DNA of 64,000 bases, taken from positions 1,302,001-1,366,000 of the forward strand of contig NZ_CP065972.1 in NCBI RefSeq assembly GCF_016127015.1. The letters are read 5' to 3'. Below, in pieces: positions 56,985-64,000 of this stretch. Source of the DNA: Corynebacterium tuberculostearicum. Lineage in GTDB: Bacteria > Actinomycetota > Actinomycetes > Mycobacteriales > Mycobacteriaceae. The translations under genes were made by a program, and so were the position numbers. The first letter of the stretch is position 1; every line of letters starts with the position of its first letter. The notes beneath the pieces were generated by a model. The model worked only from the letters and a program-made list of their open reading frames with translations, searched no databases and was not told where the DNA came from.

Positions 56985-57683
56985 TTAACCTACTGGCCGC
57001 GGTCCCATGATGCTGGTTCCGACACGCACGATATCGCTGCCCGCAGCAATTGCCTCGGCCATGTCCGCACTCATGCCAGCAGACATTTTCAGCGGTCGAT
57101 TGAGATCAGACGATAAGCGATCTACCTCTCCACGCACGTTCCGGAATACCTCACCTGCGTCGGCGTCGAGAGGCGGAACAACCATGAGTCCGGCAAGTTC
57201 CAGGTGCTGCGCTTCTTCTACGGCACGGACGAGCTCATCGAGGTCGTCCGGAGATACACCACCTCGAGCACCATCACCATCGGCGGAGACTTGGATAAAT
57301 ACCGGCAAGTTGCTTTCGCGCTCGCCTCGTTCCTTGGCTAAGGAAACTCCCCGCTCCAGTGCGTGGGCGAGCTTGAGGGAATCAAGCGAATGCACGCTGG
57401 TCGCCCAACGGGCTACATGGTTGGCTTTCTTGGTCTGGATCTGGCCAATCATGTGGAAACGCAGCTGCGGCAGCTCAGCGGCCTTTGCCCGAGCTTCTTG
57501 CTCTCGGTTTTCGGCGACGTCGGTAACTCCTAGATCTGCCAGCAGGGCGATATCCGCAGCAGGGTGGAACTTCGTCACCGGCAACAGCTGGGGCAGTTTT
57601 CGACCTGACTGCGCTGCTAGCCGTTCAATCTCGGCACGAGTGGCCGATAGGTTTTGTTCTAGCTGTACCTTTCGGTCTGACAT
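56985..57683 (-). CDS. YggS-type PLP homeostasis protein
   Basis: 232 residues of a single-domain PLP-binding barrel. The PLP lysine is in LLPVTKFHPAADI (the usual VSKTK position). Further motifs are GVTDVAENREQEARAK and FHMIGQIQTKKANHVA. The phosphate-binding segment near the C-terminus is SAGMSADMAEAIAAGSDIVRVGTSIMG. It keeps vitamin B6 and amino-acid pools in balance. The ATG overlaps the yfiH stop (TAATG). The gene lies in the ftsZ-sepF interval, as in many Actinobacteria. Confidence 0.93.
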   Translation of the reverse strand: MSDRKVQLEQNLSATRAEIERLAAQSGRKLPQLLPVTKFHPAADIALLADLGVTDVAENREQEARAKAAELPQLRFHMIGQIQTKKANHVARWATSVHSLDSLKLAHALERGVSLAKERGERESNLPVFIQVSADGDGARGGVSPDDLDELVRAVEEAQHLELAGLMVVPPLDADAGEVFRNVRGEVDRLSSDLNRPLKMSAGMSADMAEAIAAGSDIVRVGTSIMGPRPVG

Positions 57684-58414
57684 TACTTAGCCTCCAACCA
57701 AATTAGTCCGGCCTGGCGGCCGGTGGTGCCTTCGCGTCGATAGGAAAAGAATTCTTCGTCTTCAATGGTGCAACGGGGGTCGGATTCAATGGCGGTGATA
57801 CCTAGCCCCATAAGCTGGCGAATCAGCCCTGCGCGCACATCGATTCCCCACGTGCCCTTCGACGTCCGTGTCTTGGAGCCGGGCAAGCGACGCTCGACGT
57901 CAGTGGCCATTTCCTCGGGCACTTCATAGTTCTTGCCCGAAGCAGCCGGCCCCATAACCACCTGAATGCGCTCGGGCTGTGCGCCAAGCTTCTGCATTTC
58001 GCGCACGGTATTGACCACAATGCCGTTGCGGGCGCCAAGGCGACCGGCGTGGGCGGCGGCGATGACACCAGCGGCGACGTCGACAAGCAGCACCGGCGTG
58101 CAATCTGCAACGAGGACGCCCAGCCCGAGGCGTCGCTGGGTGGTGACAATTGCGTCTGTGGCTGGCACGGGCTCGTCCCGTGGACCATCGACGACGGTGA
58201 CGGTATTGGTGTGTAGCTGTTCCATCCACACGATGTCGTCCAGACCGGTCACGCGCTTCAAGCGCTCGCGGTTAGCGGCAACCGCGGCGGGGTCATCGCC
58301 GACGTGATGCCCCAAGTTAAAGGAGTCGTATGGAATAGCAGACGCCCCGCCAGCACGGCTAGTAAAAACCATGCGGACGGGGCGTGTGGTGCGATGTTCC
58401 TCGTTTACTGGCAT
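57683..58414 (-). CDS. YfiH/LACC1-type purine nucleoside phosphorylase (polyphenol oxidase family)
   Basis: 243 residues. The family metal-site residues are visible: LGHHVGDDP, MEQLHTNTV, VLVADCTPVLL, AAAHAGRLGARNGIV and, at the C-terminus, DPRCTIEDEEFFSYRREGTTGRQAGLIWL (Cys, Ser, Arg). Members phosphorolyse adenosine and inosine and bind Zn; older annotation says laccase domain. The ATG at 58414 is likely, with a GTG at 58420 possible; there is no clear SD. It follows ftsZ by 25 bp, across a short AGCGC-AAA-GCGCT hairpin. Confidence 0.9.
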   Translation of the reverse strand: MPVNEEHRTTRPVRMVFTSRAGGASAIPYDSFNLGHHVGDDPAAVAANRERLKRVTGLDDIVWMEQLHTNTVTVVDGPRDEPVPATDAIVTTQRRLGLGVLVADCTPVLLVDVAAGVIAAAHAGRLGARNGIVVNTVREMQKLGAQPERIQVVMGPAASGKNYEVPEEMATDVERRLPGSKTRTSKGTWGIDVRAGLIRQLMGLGITAIESDPRCTIEDEEFFSYRREGTTGRQAGLIWLEAK

Positions 58415-58438
58415 GCACACCAGCGTAGCGCTTTGCGC

Positions 58439-59758
58439 TTAGCGCATGAAGGAAGGCACGTCCAGATCGTCGTCGCCGTCATCGTCACGACGCTGGGACG
58501 GGCGGGACAAACGGTAGTCATCGCGGCGTTCCTCGCGGGAGAAACGATCAGAGTTGGTGAACAGACCGCTAGATTCTGGGCGACGCTCCTCGGCAGGGCG
58601 CTGCGGGGTGTAGTGCTCTCGCTCCTGGCCGGCGCGCGGCTCATAGGAGTGGCGCGGGGAGTAGTCATCCTGTACCGGCTGAGCGGCAGCAGGCTGCGCC
58701 GGCGCCGGGGTGACGGACTCTGCATTCTCGCGCTGACGATTGTCAAAAAGAGAACCCGGCTTGCGCTGTTCCTGTTGCGGCTGCTGATCGGCAGCAGCCT
58801 GAGCCATGTTGGCCTCGGCGTCAAAACCAGTAGCAATGATGGTAATGCGAATCTCATCGCCCATGGTGTCATCAATGATGGTGCCGAAAATGAGGTTGAC
58901 GTCCTCATCGGCGCGCTCTTCCACCATGGAGGCGGCGGCATTAACCTCGTGCAGGCCAAGGTCGGAGCCACCAGCAATGGAAAGCAGCACGCCCTTGGCG
59001 CCTTCCATCGTGGATTCCAGCAGCGGGGAATTAATGGCCTGCTCAGCGGCAGTCATTGCGCGGTTATCGCCGCGGGCGAAACCGATACCCATAAGCGCAG
59101 AACCGGCATCGGACATGACGGAGCGGACGTCCGCAAAGTCGACGTTGATCATGCCCGGGATGGTGATCAGGTTGGTAATACCCTGCACACCGTTGTGCAG
59201 CACCTCATCGGCAGCACGGAAAGCCTCAACGATGGAGAGCTCTTCCCCGCCGAGCTGCATCAGGCGATCGTTCGGGATGACGATGAGGGTATCGCAGACC
59301 TCGCGCAGCTCCTCAATTCCGGCCATGGCCTGGCGGGTACGGCGAGCGCCTTCGAACTTGAACGGGCGGGTGACAACACCGACGGTCAGCGCACCCATTT
59401 TCTTCGCGATAGACGCCACGACCGGAGCAGCACCGGTGCCGGTGCCGCCACCCTCGCCAGCAGTCACGAAGACCATATCGGAGCCCTCGAGGGCGTCTTC
59501 AATTTCGGACTTGTGGTCTTCTGCGGAGGTCTTTCCTACCTCAGGGTTAGCGCCGGCGCCGAGGCCACGGGTGGCCTCACGGCCAATGTCGAGCTTGGTG
59601 TCTGCATCGGAGAAAATGAGGGCCTGGGAGTCGGTGTTGATGGCGACGAACTGAACGCCCTTGAGGCCTTCTTCGATCATGCGGTTGACGGCGTTGACGC
59701 CGCCGCCGCCGACGCCGACGACCTTGATATCCGCGAGATTGTTATTGGAAGAGATCAT
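58439..59758 (-). CDS. ftsZ: cell division GTPase FtsZ
   Basis: Forms the Z ring. 439 residues. The N-terminal nucleotide loop is [14 protein letters not shown]. The GTP-binding tubulin signature reads [12 protein letters not shown] at residues about 104-115. The T7 catalytic loop is [11 protein letters not shown] (the usual N-x-D-F-x-D-V). The C-terminal linker is long and Gln/Pro/Arg-rich (residues about 315-425), ending with the conserved peptide [10 protein letters not shown]. The start at 59758 ([12 protein letters not shown]) fits the family; AAAGGTGAG lies about 10 nt upstream. The protein is the hub for SepF and FtsQ partners encoded around it. Confidence 0.97.
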   Translation of the reverse strand: MISSNNNLADIKVVGVGGGGVNAVNRMIEEGLKGVQFVAINTDSQALIFSDADTKLDIGREATRGLGAGANPEVGKTSAEDHKSEIEDALEGSDMVFVTAGEGGGTGTGAAPVVASIAKKMGALTVGVVTRPFKFEGARRTRQAMAGIEELREVCDTLIVIPNDRLMQLGGEELSIVEAFRAADEVLHNGVQGITNLITIPGMINVDFADVRSVMSDAGSALMGIGFARGDNRAMTAAEQAINSPLLESTMEGAKGVLLSIAGGSDLGLHEVNAAASMVEERADEDVNLIFGTIIDDTMGDEIRITIIATGFDAEANMAQAAADQQPQQEQRKPGSLFDNRQRENAESVTPAPAQPAAAQPVQDDYSPRHSYEPRAGQEREHYTPQRPAEERRPESSGLFTNSDRFSREERRDDYRLSRPSQRRDDDGDDDLDVPSFMR

Positions 59759-59990
59759 GTGAGTAGGTCTCACCTTTCGCTACTTTAAGTCTGCACGTGC
59801 ATTAAACGAGGAATGTAATGCGCTCCGCCGAAGGCGAATCGCGTTCCTTTCCATCTTTAACGACAGCGGTGTAATTTTCACGCACATTTTCCGCGTGTCG
59901 AGACCCTCAAGTTCCACTTTAGGGTTGCTCACCTGCGGTTTTATAAGTCACACCCGCATCATCCGCCCCACGGTTCAGGCACTAAAAAGA
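59759..59990 (-). promoter_or_regulatory. ftsZ leader and promoter region
   Basis: About 230 bp between the ftsQ terminator and ftsZ, without a coding signal. Minus-strand TATAAA (59942-59947) is a candidate -10. A small hairpin CGCC-GAA-GGCG lies near 59826. Several promoters are known for ftsZ in C. glutamicum; which boxes are used here cannot be told. Confidence 0.45.
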
Positions 59991-60029
59991 GCCCGTGCAG
60001 CGCACACGCCTAAGCGGTGCTGCACGGGC
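59991..60029 (-). terminator. terminator after ftsQ
   Basis: A perfect 11-bp stem GCCCGTGCAGC (59991-60001) and GCTGCACGGGC (60019-60029), loop 17 nt. The minus strand continues TCTTTTTAG. It separates the murG-murC-ftsQ transcript from ftsZ. Confidence 0.88.
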
Positions 60030-60070
60030 CCACAAGAGCGATAAAGGCACCTGCGGGGGCACCCGTCGCC

Positions 60071-60742
60071 CTATCCGCGGGTGGTGACCAACTCAGGGTT
60101 GGAAATATTCCACTCGCGGCCTTCCATCTTCAACACGGTGGCGAAGGCATGCGCCTTGTCCTCATCGTTAGAATCGCTGGCACCCCAGAAGACGCGCCGG
60201 TCGTCTTTAGTGGTGAAAGTCAGCGAGTATTCGCCAGCAACTTCGAGTTTTGCTACCTGGTTGCGGACGTCGTCGGAAAGCGCTGCAATCGCTCGCACCG
60301 CATCCTGGGTTTGCGGGGAGCCGCTATCGACGGAGCCCGTCACCTCAACCGCGCCCGCGGGAGGCTCAGCGGAGGTAAATTCCTCGCCTTTATCATCGAT
60401 CAGGTAGGGCTTATTATCGCGCTTTACAAACGCCACGGCCTTGTGCTCGGCCACGTTGATGGTCAAGGTCGAAGGGAAATCGCGAGAGACTGTCACCGAA
60501 TCGACCCAGTCCAATCCAGCAACGCCGGAAGCTGCCTCACGCGCGTTAACGCGCAGCAAATTTTCGCCCTTGGGAACCCCAGAGGCTTCCTCCACCTGCG
60601 CGGGATCGAGCTGGTGGACGCCTTCGACGTGAAAATTGCGTACCTTCAGGACGGGAACTGTCCACATCACGGCGGCCGCTATGACGGCCACGGCGACAAT
60701 TGCGGCGATGACCCCAGCGATGAGCTTTGCGGAGACGCGCAC
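60071..60742 (-). CDS. ftsQ: cell division protein FtsQ
   Basis: 223 residues, a bitopic membrane protein of the divisome. One N-terminal transmembrane helix (LIAGVIAAIVAVAVIAAAVMWTV) is followed by the POTRA domain (VLKVRNFHVEGVHQLDPAQVEEASGVPKGENLL...) and a beta domain. The start is a GTG at 60742 that shares one base with the murC stop, so it is coupled to murC. The cytoplasmic N-terminus is very short compared with many actinobacterial FtsQ proteins. Confidence 0.93.
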   Translation of the reverse strand: MRVSAKLIAGVIAAIVAVAVIAAAVMWTVPVLKVRNFHVEGVHQLDPAQVEEASGVPKGENLLRVNAREAASGVAGLDWVDSVTVSRDFPSTLTINVAEHKAVAFVKRDNKPYLIDDKGEEFTSAEPPAGAVEVTGSVDSGSPQTQDAVRAIAALSDDVRNQVAKLEVAGEYSLTFTTKDDRRVFWGASDSNDEDKAHAFATVLKMEGREWNISNPELVTTRG

Positions 60743-62205
60743 TAGCTTGCCCGCAATTCATCGAGGATTTCCGCCGCCACCATGGTTACCGAGCCAGCAC
60801 CAATAGTCAGCACCACATCGCCCGGCTCCACCACCGACACGACGTCGCGGGCAGCGGCGGAAAAATCCGGCTCGAAAATGACCTGCATATCAGCGGGCAT
60901 CTTATCGGTAATGATGCGGGAGGTAATTCCCTCCACGGGCTGTTCGCGGGCGCCGTAGATGTCGAGGACCACGGCGGCGTCGGCAAGCGAGAGTGCTTGG
61001 GCAAACTCGGCGTCGAATTCCATGGTGCGCGAGTACAGGTGCGGCTGGAAACACGCGATAACGCGCCCGCCGTGGCCTTCAGCCTCGACCTTGACGCGTG
61101 CGGCCCGTAGCACTGCCGCAACCTCGGTGGGATGGTGGGCATAATCATCAAAAACGCGCACGGGTTTGCCCTGCTTGTCGACGCTCCCCCGGTACTCAAA
61201 GCGCCGCCGCACACCGCCAAAATCAGCCAATCCCTCGGCGATGGCGGCTGGAGTGCCGCCGGAGAGCACACCGGCGATCAAGGCTCCCATGGAATTGAGC
61301 ACCATGTGGTGGCCTGGGATCTGCAGCTCGTAGCGCACGGTTTCAGAAACACCAGGAAGGTTGACTTTGACGGTGGTGTCCATGCCTTCCGCGGTGGTCT
61401 CTTCGCGGACCAGCTCGGCGGCCAACGGCACGGTGGAGGTAAAAGACTTCTCCTGCGAGCCGTAGGCCACGACGTTGATGCCGCGCTCCAGCGCCCGCTC
61501 GCCGGCCCGGGCAGCGTGCTCGTCTTCAGCGCACACAACGAGGTAGCCGGTCTCCGGGGTGACCAAGTCAGCAAAGTCATCGAAGACTTGGAAATAGGCT
61601 TCCTCGCTGTGGAAGAAGTCGAGGTGGTCGGGCTCGATGGTCGTGAGCACCGCAACGTCGGGGCTATAGCGCAGCAGAGAGGCATCGGATTCATCGGCCT
61701 CGGCGACGAACGCTTCTCCGGTGCCACCGTGGGCATTGGTACCCGCGCGGTTGAGCTGGCCGCCGATGGCGAAGGAAGGATCAAGACCCGCGTGTTGCAT
61801 CGCGCTCACGGTCATCGACGTGGTGGAGGTTTTACCATGGGTGCCAGCCAGCAACACCTGCTGGTGACCTTCCATCAAGGCGGCGAGCAGATCGGAGCGG
61901 CGAATTACCGGGATATCGTTATCCTTTGCGGCTACTAGCTCCGGGTTGTCTTGGGGGATGGCGGCAAATGAGGTAACTACGACGGTGGGCAGCTCACCTG
62001 ACAGTCGCAGATTTTCCGCGGCATGGCCGATGGCGACCTTGGCGCCCATGGTGCGCAGCACCTCAACCGGGGTGGAGTCTTTGACATCAGAACCAGTAAC
62101 CACTCCGCCGCGAGCGGCGAGAATTCGCGCGAGCCCCGACATTCCGGAACCACCAATGCCGATGAGGTGGACGCGGCGCAGATCGTAGTGTGCGGGATCG
62201 GTCAT
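60742..62205 (-). CDS. murC: UDP-N-acetylmuramate-L-alanine ligase
   Basis: Adds L-Ala to UDP-MurNAc in peptidoglycan synthesis. 487 residues. The N-terminal Rossmann loop is [17 protein letters not shown], the ATP P-loop is GTHGKTSTT at about residue 120, and [29 protein letters not shown] forms the central site in parts. [10 protein letters not shown], the MurC hallmark, is in the C-terminal half. It starts immediately after the murG stop (62206). Product passes to the later Mur ligases, which are not in the window. Confidence 0.96.
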   Translation of the reverse strand: MTDPAHYDLRRVHLIGIGGSGMSGLARILAARGGVVTGSDVKDSTPVEVLRTMGAKVAIGHAAENLRLSGELPTVVVTSFAAIPQDNPELVAAKDNDIPVIRRSDLLAALMEGHQQVLLAGTHGKTSTTSMTVSAMQHAGLDPSFAIGGQLNRAGTNAHGGTGEAFVAEADESDASLLRYSPDVAVLTTIEPDHLDFFHSEEAYFQVFDDFADLVTPETGYLVVCAEDEHAARAGERALERGINVVAYGSQEKSFTSTVPLAAELVREETTAEGMDTTVKVNLPGVSETVRYELQIPGHHMVLNSMGALIAGVLSGGTPAAIAEGLADFGGVRRRFEYRGSVDKQGKPVRVFDDYAHHPTEVAAVLRAARVKVEAEGHGGRVIACFQPHLYSRTMEFDAEFAQALSLADAAVVLDIYGAREQPVEGITSRIITDKMPADMQVIFEPDFSAAARDVVSVVEPGDVVLTIGAGSVTMVAAEILDELRAS

Positions 62206-63306
62206 TTACTTATCCTTCCTTCCAGCCGCGTTTTCGGCCTCGGATACGCGGGCGGCGATGCGGTCTGCGATGGTATTTGCCACGTCCCCGGCGCTGGCAT
62301 GGGCGGCGGCGTGCGTCATCGACTCGAGGCGTTGCGGGTCATCGAGAATGCCGCGCACCTCAGAGATGAGTCGCTCTGGGGTCAGCTCCGCGTCCGGAAT
62401 CTGGATGGCGGCGCCTGACTCGACCACTTCTCGGGAATTGAGCGCCTGTTCGCCATTGCCGTGCGGCAGCGGAACGTAGATAGCCGGCAGGCCTGCGGCG
62501 GATACTTCGGCAACGGTCATCGCGCCGGAGCGGCACACGACGAGGTCGGCTACCGCAAGGGCGGAGCCCATGTCCTCGATATACGGCAGTGCGGCGTAGT
62601 TCGGGTGTTCTGCGGGCGGGTCATTCTTCTTGCCATAGGCGTGCAGGAGCTGGAAGTCCTGTGCGAGGTCCTCCACCGCTCCAGCGACGGCGCGGTTGAT
62701 GCTGACCGCGCCTTGGGACCCACCGGTGATGAGGACGGTGGGAAGCTCGGCCAAGTTCCACTGGGTGCGCGCGTCTGCGGCCAGGTTGCCATTCGGGTCC
62801 TCCGCTAGGCTCGGGCGAACGGGAATGCCGACGACCTCGCCCGGCATGCCAGAATCCGGGTGGGCGTTGAGCCCAATGCCGCCCATCTTCACGCCGAGCT
62901 TATTGGCCATTCCAGCCAAAGCATTGGTTTCAAGAACATAGAACGGGATGCCGAGCGAACGCGCAGCGATATAAGCCGGGCCGGCCACGTAGCCGCCGGT
63001 ACCAAAGACGACATCCGCCTCGACGTCCTTGAGCACCTGCTTGGCCTCCCCCACCGCACGAGAGAGGTTAAACGGTAGCTTGAAGAGCTGCGCGTTGACC
63101 TTGCGCGGGATTGGCACGGGGGTAATCAGGCTAAGATCCACGCCGCGGGCGGGAATGATATCGCGCTCGAGGCCCTTTTCGGTACCGAGGGCGGTGATGC
63201 GTGCGCCGTGGCGCTCGCGCAAAGCTTCGCCTACGGCGAGGGCGGGTTCAATGTGTCCGGCGGTGCCGCCACCTGCGATGACGACGGAAATAGGCGTGGA
63301 ATTCAT
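62206..63306 (-). CDS. murG: UDP-N-acetylglucosamine transferase MurG
   Basis: Makes lipid II from lipid I on the inner membrane face. 366 residues, GT28. The N-terminal Gly-rich loop reads GGGTAGHIEPALAVGEAL, the second loop is TGGSQGAVSINRAV, and the donor-sugar site is VVCRSGAMTVAEVSAAGLPAIYVPLPHGNGEQ across motifs. It lies 23 bp downstream of ftsW and abuts murC, the usual order. Confidence 0.96.
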   Translation of the reverse strand: MNSTPISVVIAGGGTAGHIEPALAVGEALRERHGARITALGTEKGLERDIIPARGVDLSLITPVPIPRKVNAQLFKLPFNLSRAVGEAKQVLKDVEADVVFGTGGYVAGPAYIAARSLGIPFYVLETNALAGMANKLGVKMGGIGLNAHPDSGMPGEVVGIPVRPSLAEDPNGNLAADARTQWNLAELPTVLITGGSQGAVSINRAVAGAVEDLAQDFQLLHAYGKKNDPPAEHPNYAALPYIEDMGSALAVADLVVCRSGAMTVAEVSAAGLPAIYVPLPHGNGEQALNSREVVESGAAIQIPDAELTPERLISEVRGILDDPQRLESMTHAAAHASAGDVANTIADRIAARVSEAENAAGRKDK

Positions 63307-63329
63307 AGCCTAAAGGCTACCAGCGCCAC

Positions 63330-64000
63330 CTATCGATAGCGGCGCTCGGCGCGCGGATAGCGGCGGCCGCTTCCGGTCACGGGGCGACCAAAGCGCTCCT
63401 CGCGCACGCGGGACCGCGGCTCCTGCGGCCGAGCGTGACGGCCCTGCTGCTTCTTTTTCGGCTGCGGCACCGGCTGTGGCTCGCCGATGAAAAGGAGACG
63501 GTCAAACAGCGGGCGACCGAAATTCTGCATGGCGGAAATCTGCATCGGCTCATGACGCGCCACGTTGCACAAGATGCCCATCGAGCCGATCGTGATGATC
63601 GCCGCGGTACCGCCGGCCGAAATCATGGGCAGCTGAATACCGGTTACCGGCAGCAGGCCAATGACGTAGCCAATATTCACGAAGGCCTGCGTGACCACAC
63701 CGATGGTCAACGTTGCGGCCAGCAGGGACTGGAACTGGTTCTGTGCGCGCATCGCGGTGCGCAAGCCCACATAGCCCAGTGCGGCGAATAGCACGATGAC
63801 GAGCGCACCGCCCCACCAGCCGAGTTCCTCACCCACGATGGCGAAAATAAAGTCATTTTTCGCCTCGGGCAGGTAGAACCACTTGGCACGGGATTGGCCA
63901 ATGCCAACGCCCCAGAAGCCGCCGTCGGCAAGCGAGAGAAAGCCCTGATAGGACTGGAAACCCGTACCTTGAGTATCGGAGATATTGCCTACGAGGGCGT
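63330..64000 (-). CDS. ftsW: FtsW, septal peptidoglycan glycosyltransferase (C-terminal part, cut by window edge)
   Basis: A SEDS-family polymerase. The visible 222 residues include the periplasmic loop ISDTQGTGFQSYQGFLSLADGGFWGVGIGQS in part, KNDFIFAIVGEELGWWG (SEDS hallmark) and the last helices with GLLPVTGIQLPMISAGGTA. The cytoplasmic tail is basic (PRSRVREERFGRPVTGSGRRYPRAERRYR). The upstream end is missing at 64000; the ATG at 63836 is internal and not the start. Confidence 0.95.
   Translation of the reverse strand, partial: ALVGNISDTQGTGFQSYQGFLSLADGGFWGVGIGQSRAKWFYLPEAKNDFIFAIVGEELGWWGGALVIVLFAALGYVGLRTAMRAQNQFQSLLAATLTIGVVTQAFVNIGYVIGLLPVTGIQLPMISAGGTAAIITIGSMGILCNVARHEPMQISAMQNFGRPLFDRLLFIGEPQPVPQPKKKQQGRHARPQEPRSRVREERFGRPVTGSGRRYPRAERRYR

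Overview
The window is a stretch of a Corynebacterium chromosome. The evidence is the order of its core genes (ileS, wag31, yggT, sepF, yggS, yfiH, ftsZ, ftsQ, murC, murG, ftsW; hisD-C-B, a 55-codon membrane gene, an MFS gene, hisH-A, impA, hisF-I; trpC-like, lgt, pyk; ilvA, a secreted protein, dnaE1, rluD, lspA). Other signs are high GC, many start codons sitting about 7 nt behind a -10 box (leaderless transcripts), an actinobacterial ileS T-box, and a sequence matching the corynebacterial McbR operator. No tRNA, rRNA or CRISPR array was seen.

Layout. 1-5 kb: a tautomerase-like fragment, an M20 amidohydrolase, alpha-glucan phosphorylase and the 3' part of a membrane-anchored alkaline phosphatase gene. 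5-8.4 kb: an accessory patch with an IS256-family element that cuts the phosphatase gene, a frameshifted IS1634-like remnant, a CDF metal exporter and an AT-rich leader. 8.4-20.4 kb, all minus strand: a long histidine operon running into a Trp-associated membrane protein, a TrpC-like gene with altered active-site motifs, lgt and pyk. 20.5-27.7 kb: a YbjN protein, a membrane protein, a lipoprotein, a TetR regulator, glgX, an exonuclease-BRCT protein and an unknown gene behind a hairpin that covers its ribosome site. 27.7-35 kb: a small alarmone synthetase, S4 protein, YigZ, ilvA, two secreted proteins, and a MetE-like gene with an McbR box. 35-47 kb: dnaE1/rarD (divergent), an HNH nuclease, rluD, lspA, lipoproteins, asparaginase, DNA polymerase IV. 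47-50 kb: a metallophosphoesterase and a GntR-MFS pair with a tandem palindromic operator. 50-64 kb: ileS with its T-box, a second HNH paralogue, then the polar-growth and division cluster from wag31 to ftsW.

How the parts relate. The his genes are closely packed with ATGA overlaps and probably form one transcript. Glycogen and maltodextrin breakdown is represented twice (phosphorylase, debranching enzyme). lgt and lspA supply lipoprotein processing for at least three lipoproteins encoded here. The division cluster joins peptidoglycan precursor synthesis (murG, murC), septum assembly (ftsW, ftsQ, ftsZ, sepF) and tip growth (wag31).

Most noteworthy: an in-frame, strand-constant codon string NNG-CTT-GCC-GAC-GNN repeated 12 times in twelve Leu-Ala-Asp sites across eleven genes; a TrpC-like protein that looks like a remnant of a former trp cluster; the IS-truncated phosphatase; a two-palindrome operator before the GntR gene; and an SD-covering hairpin before an unknown gene.
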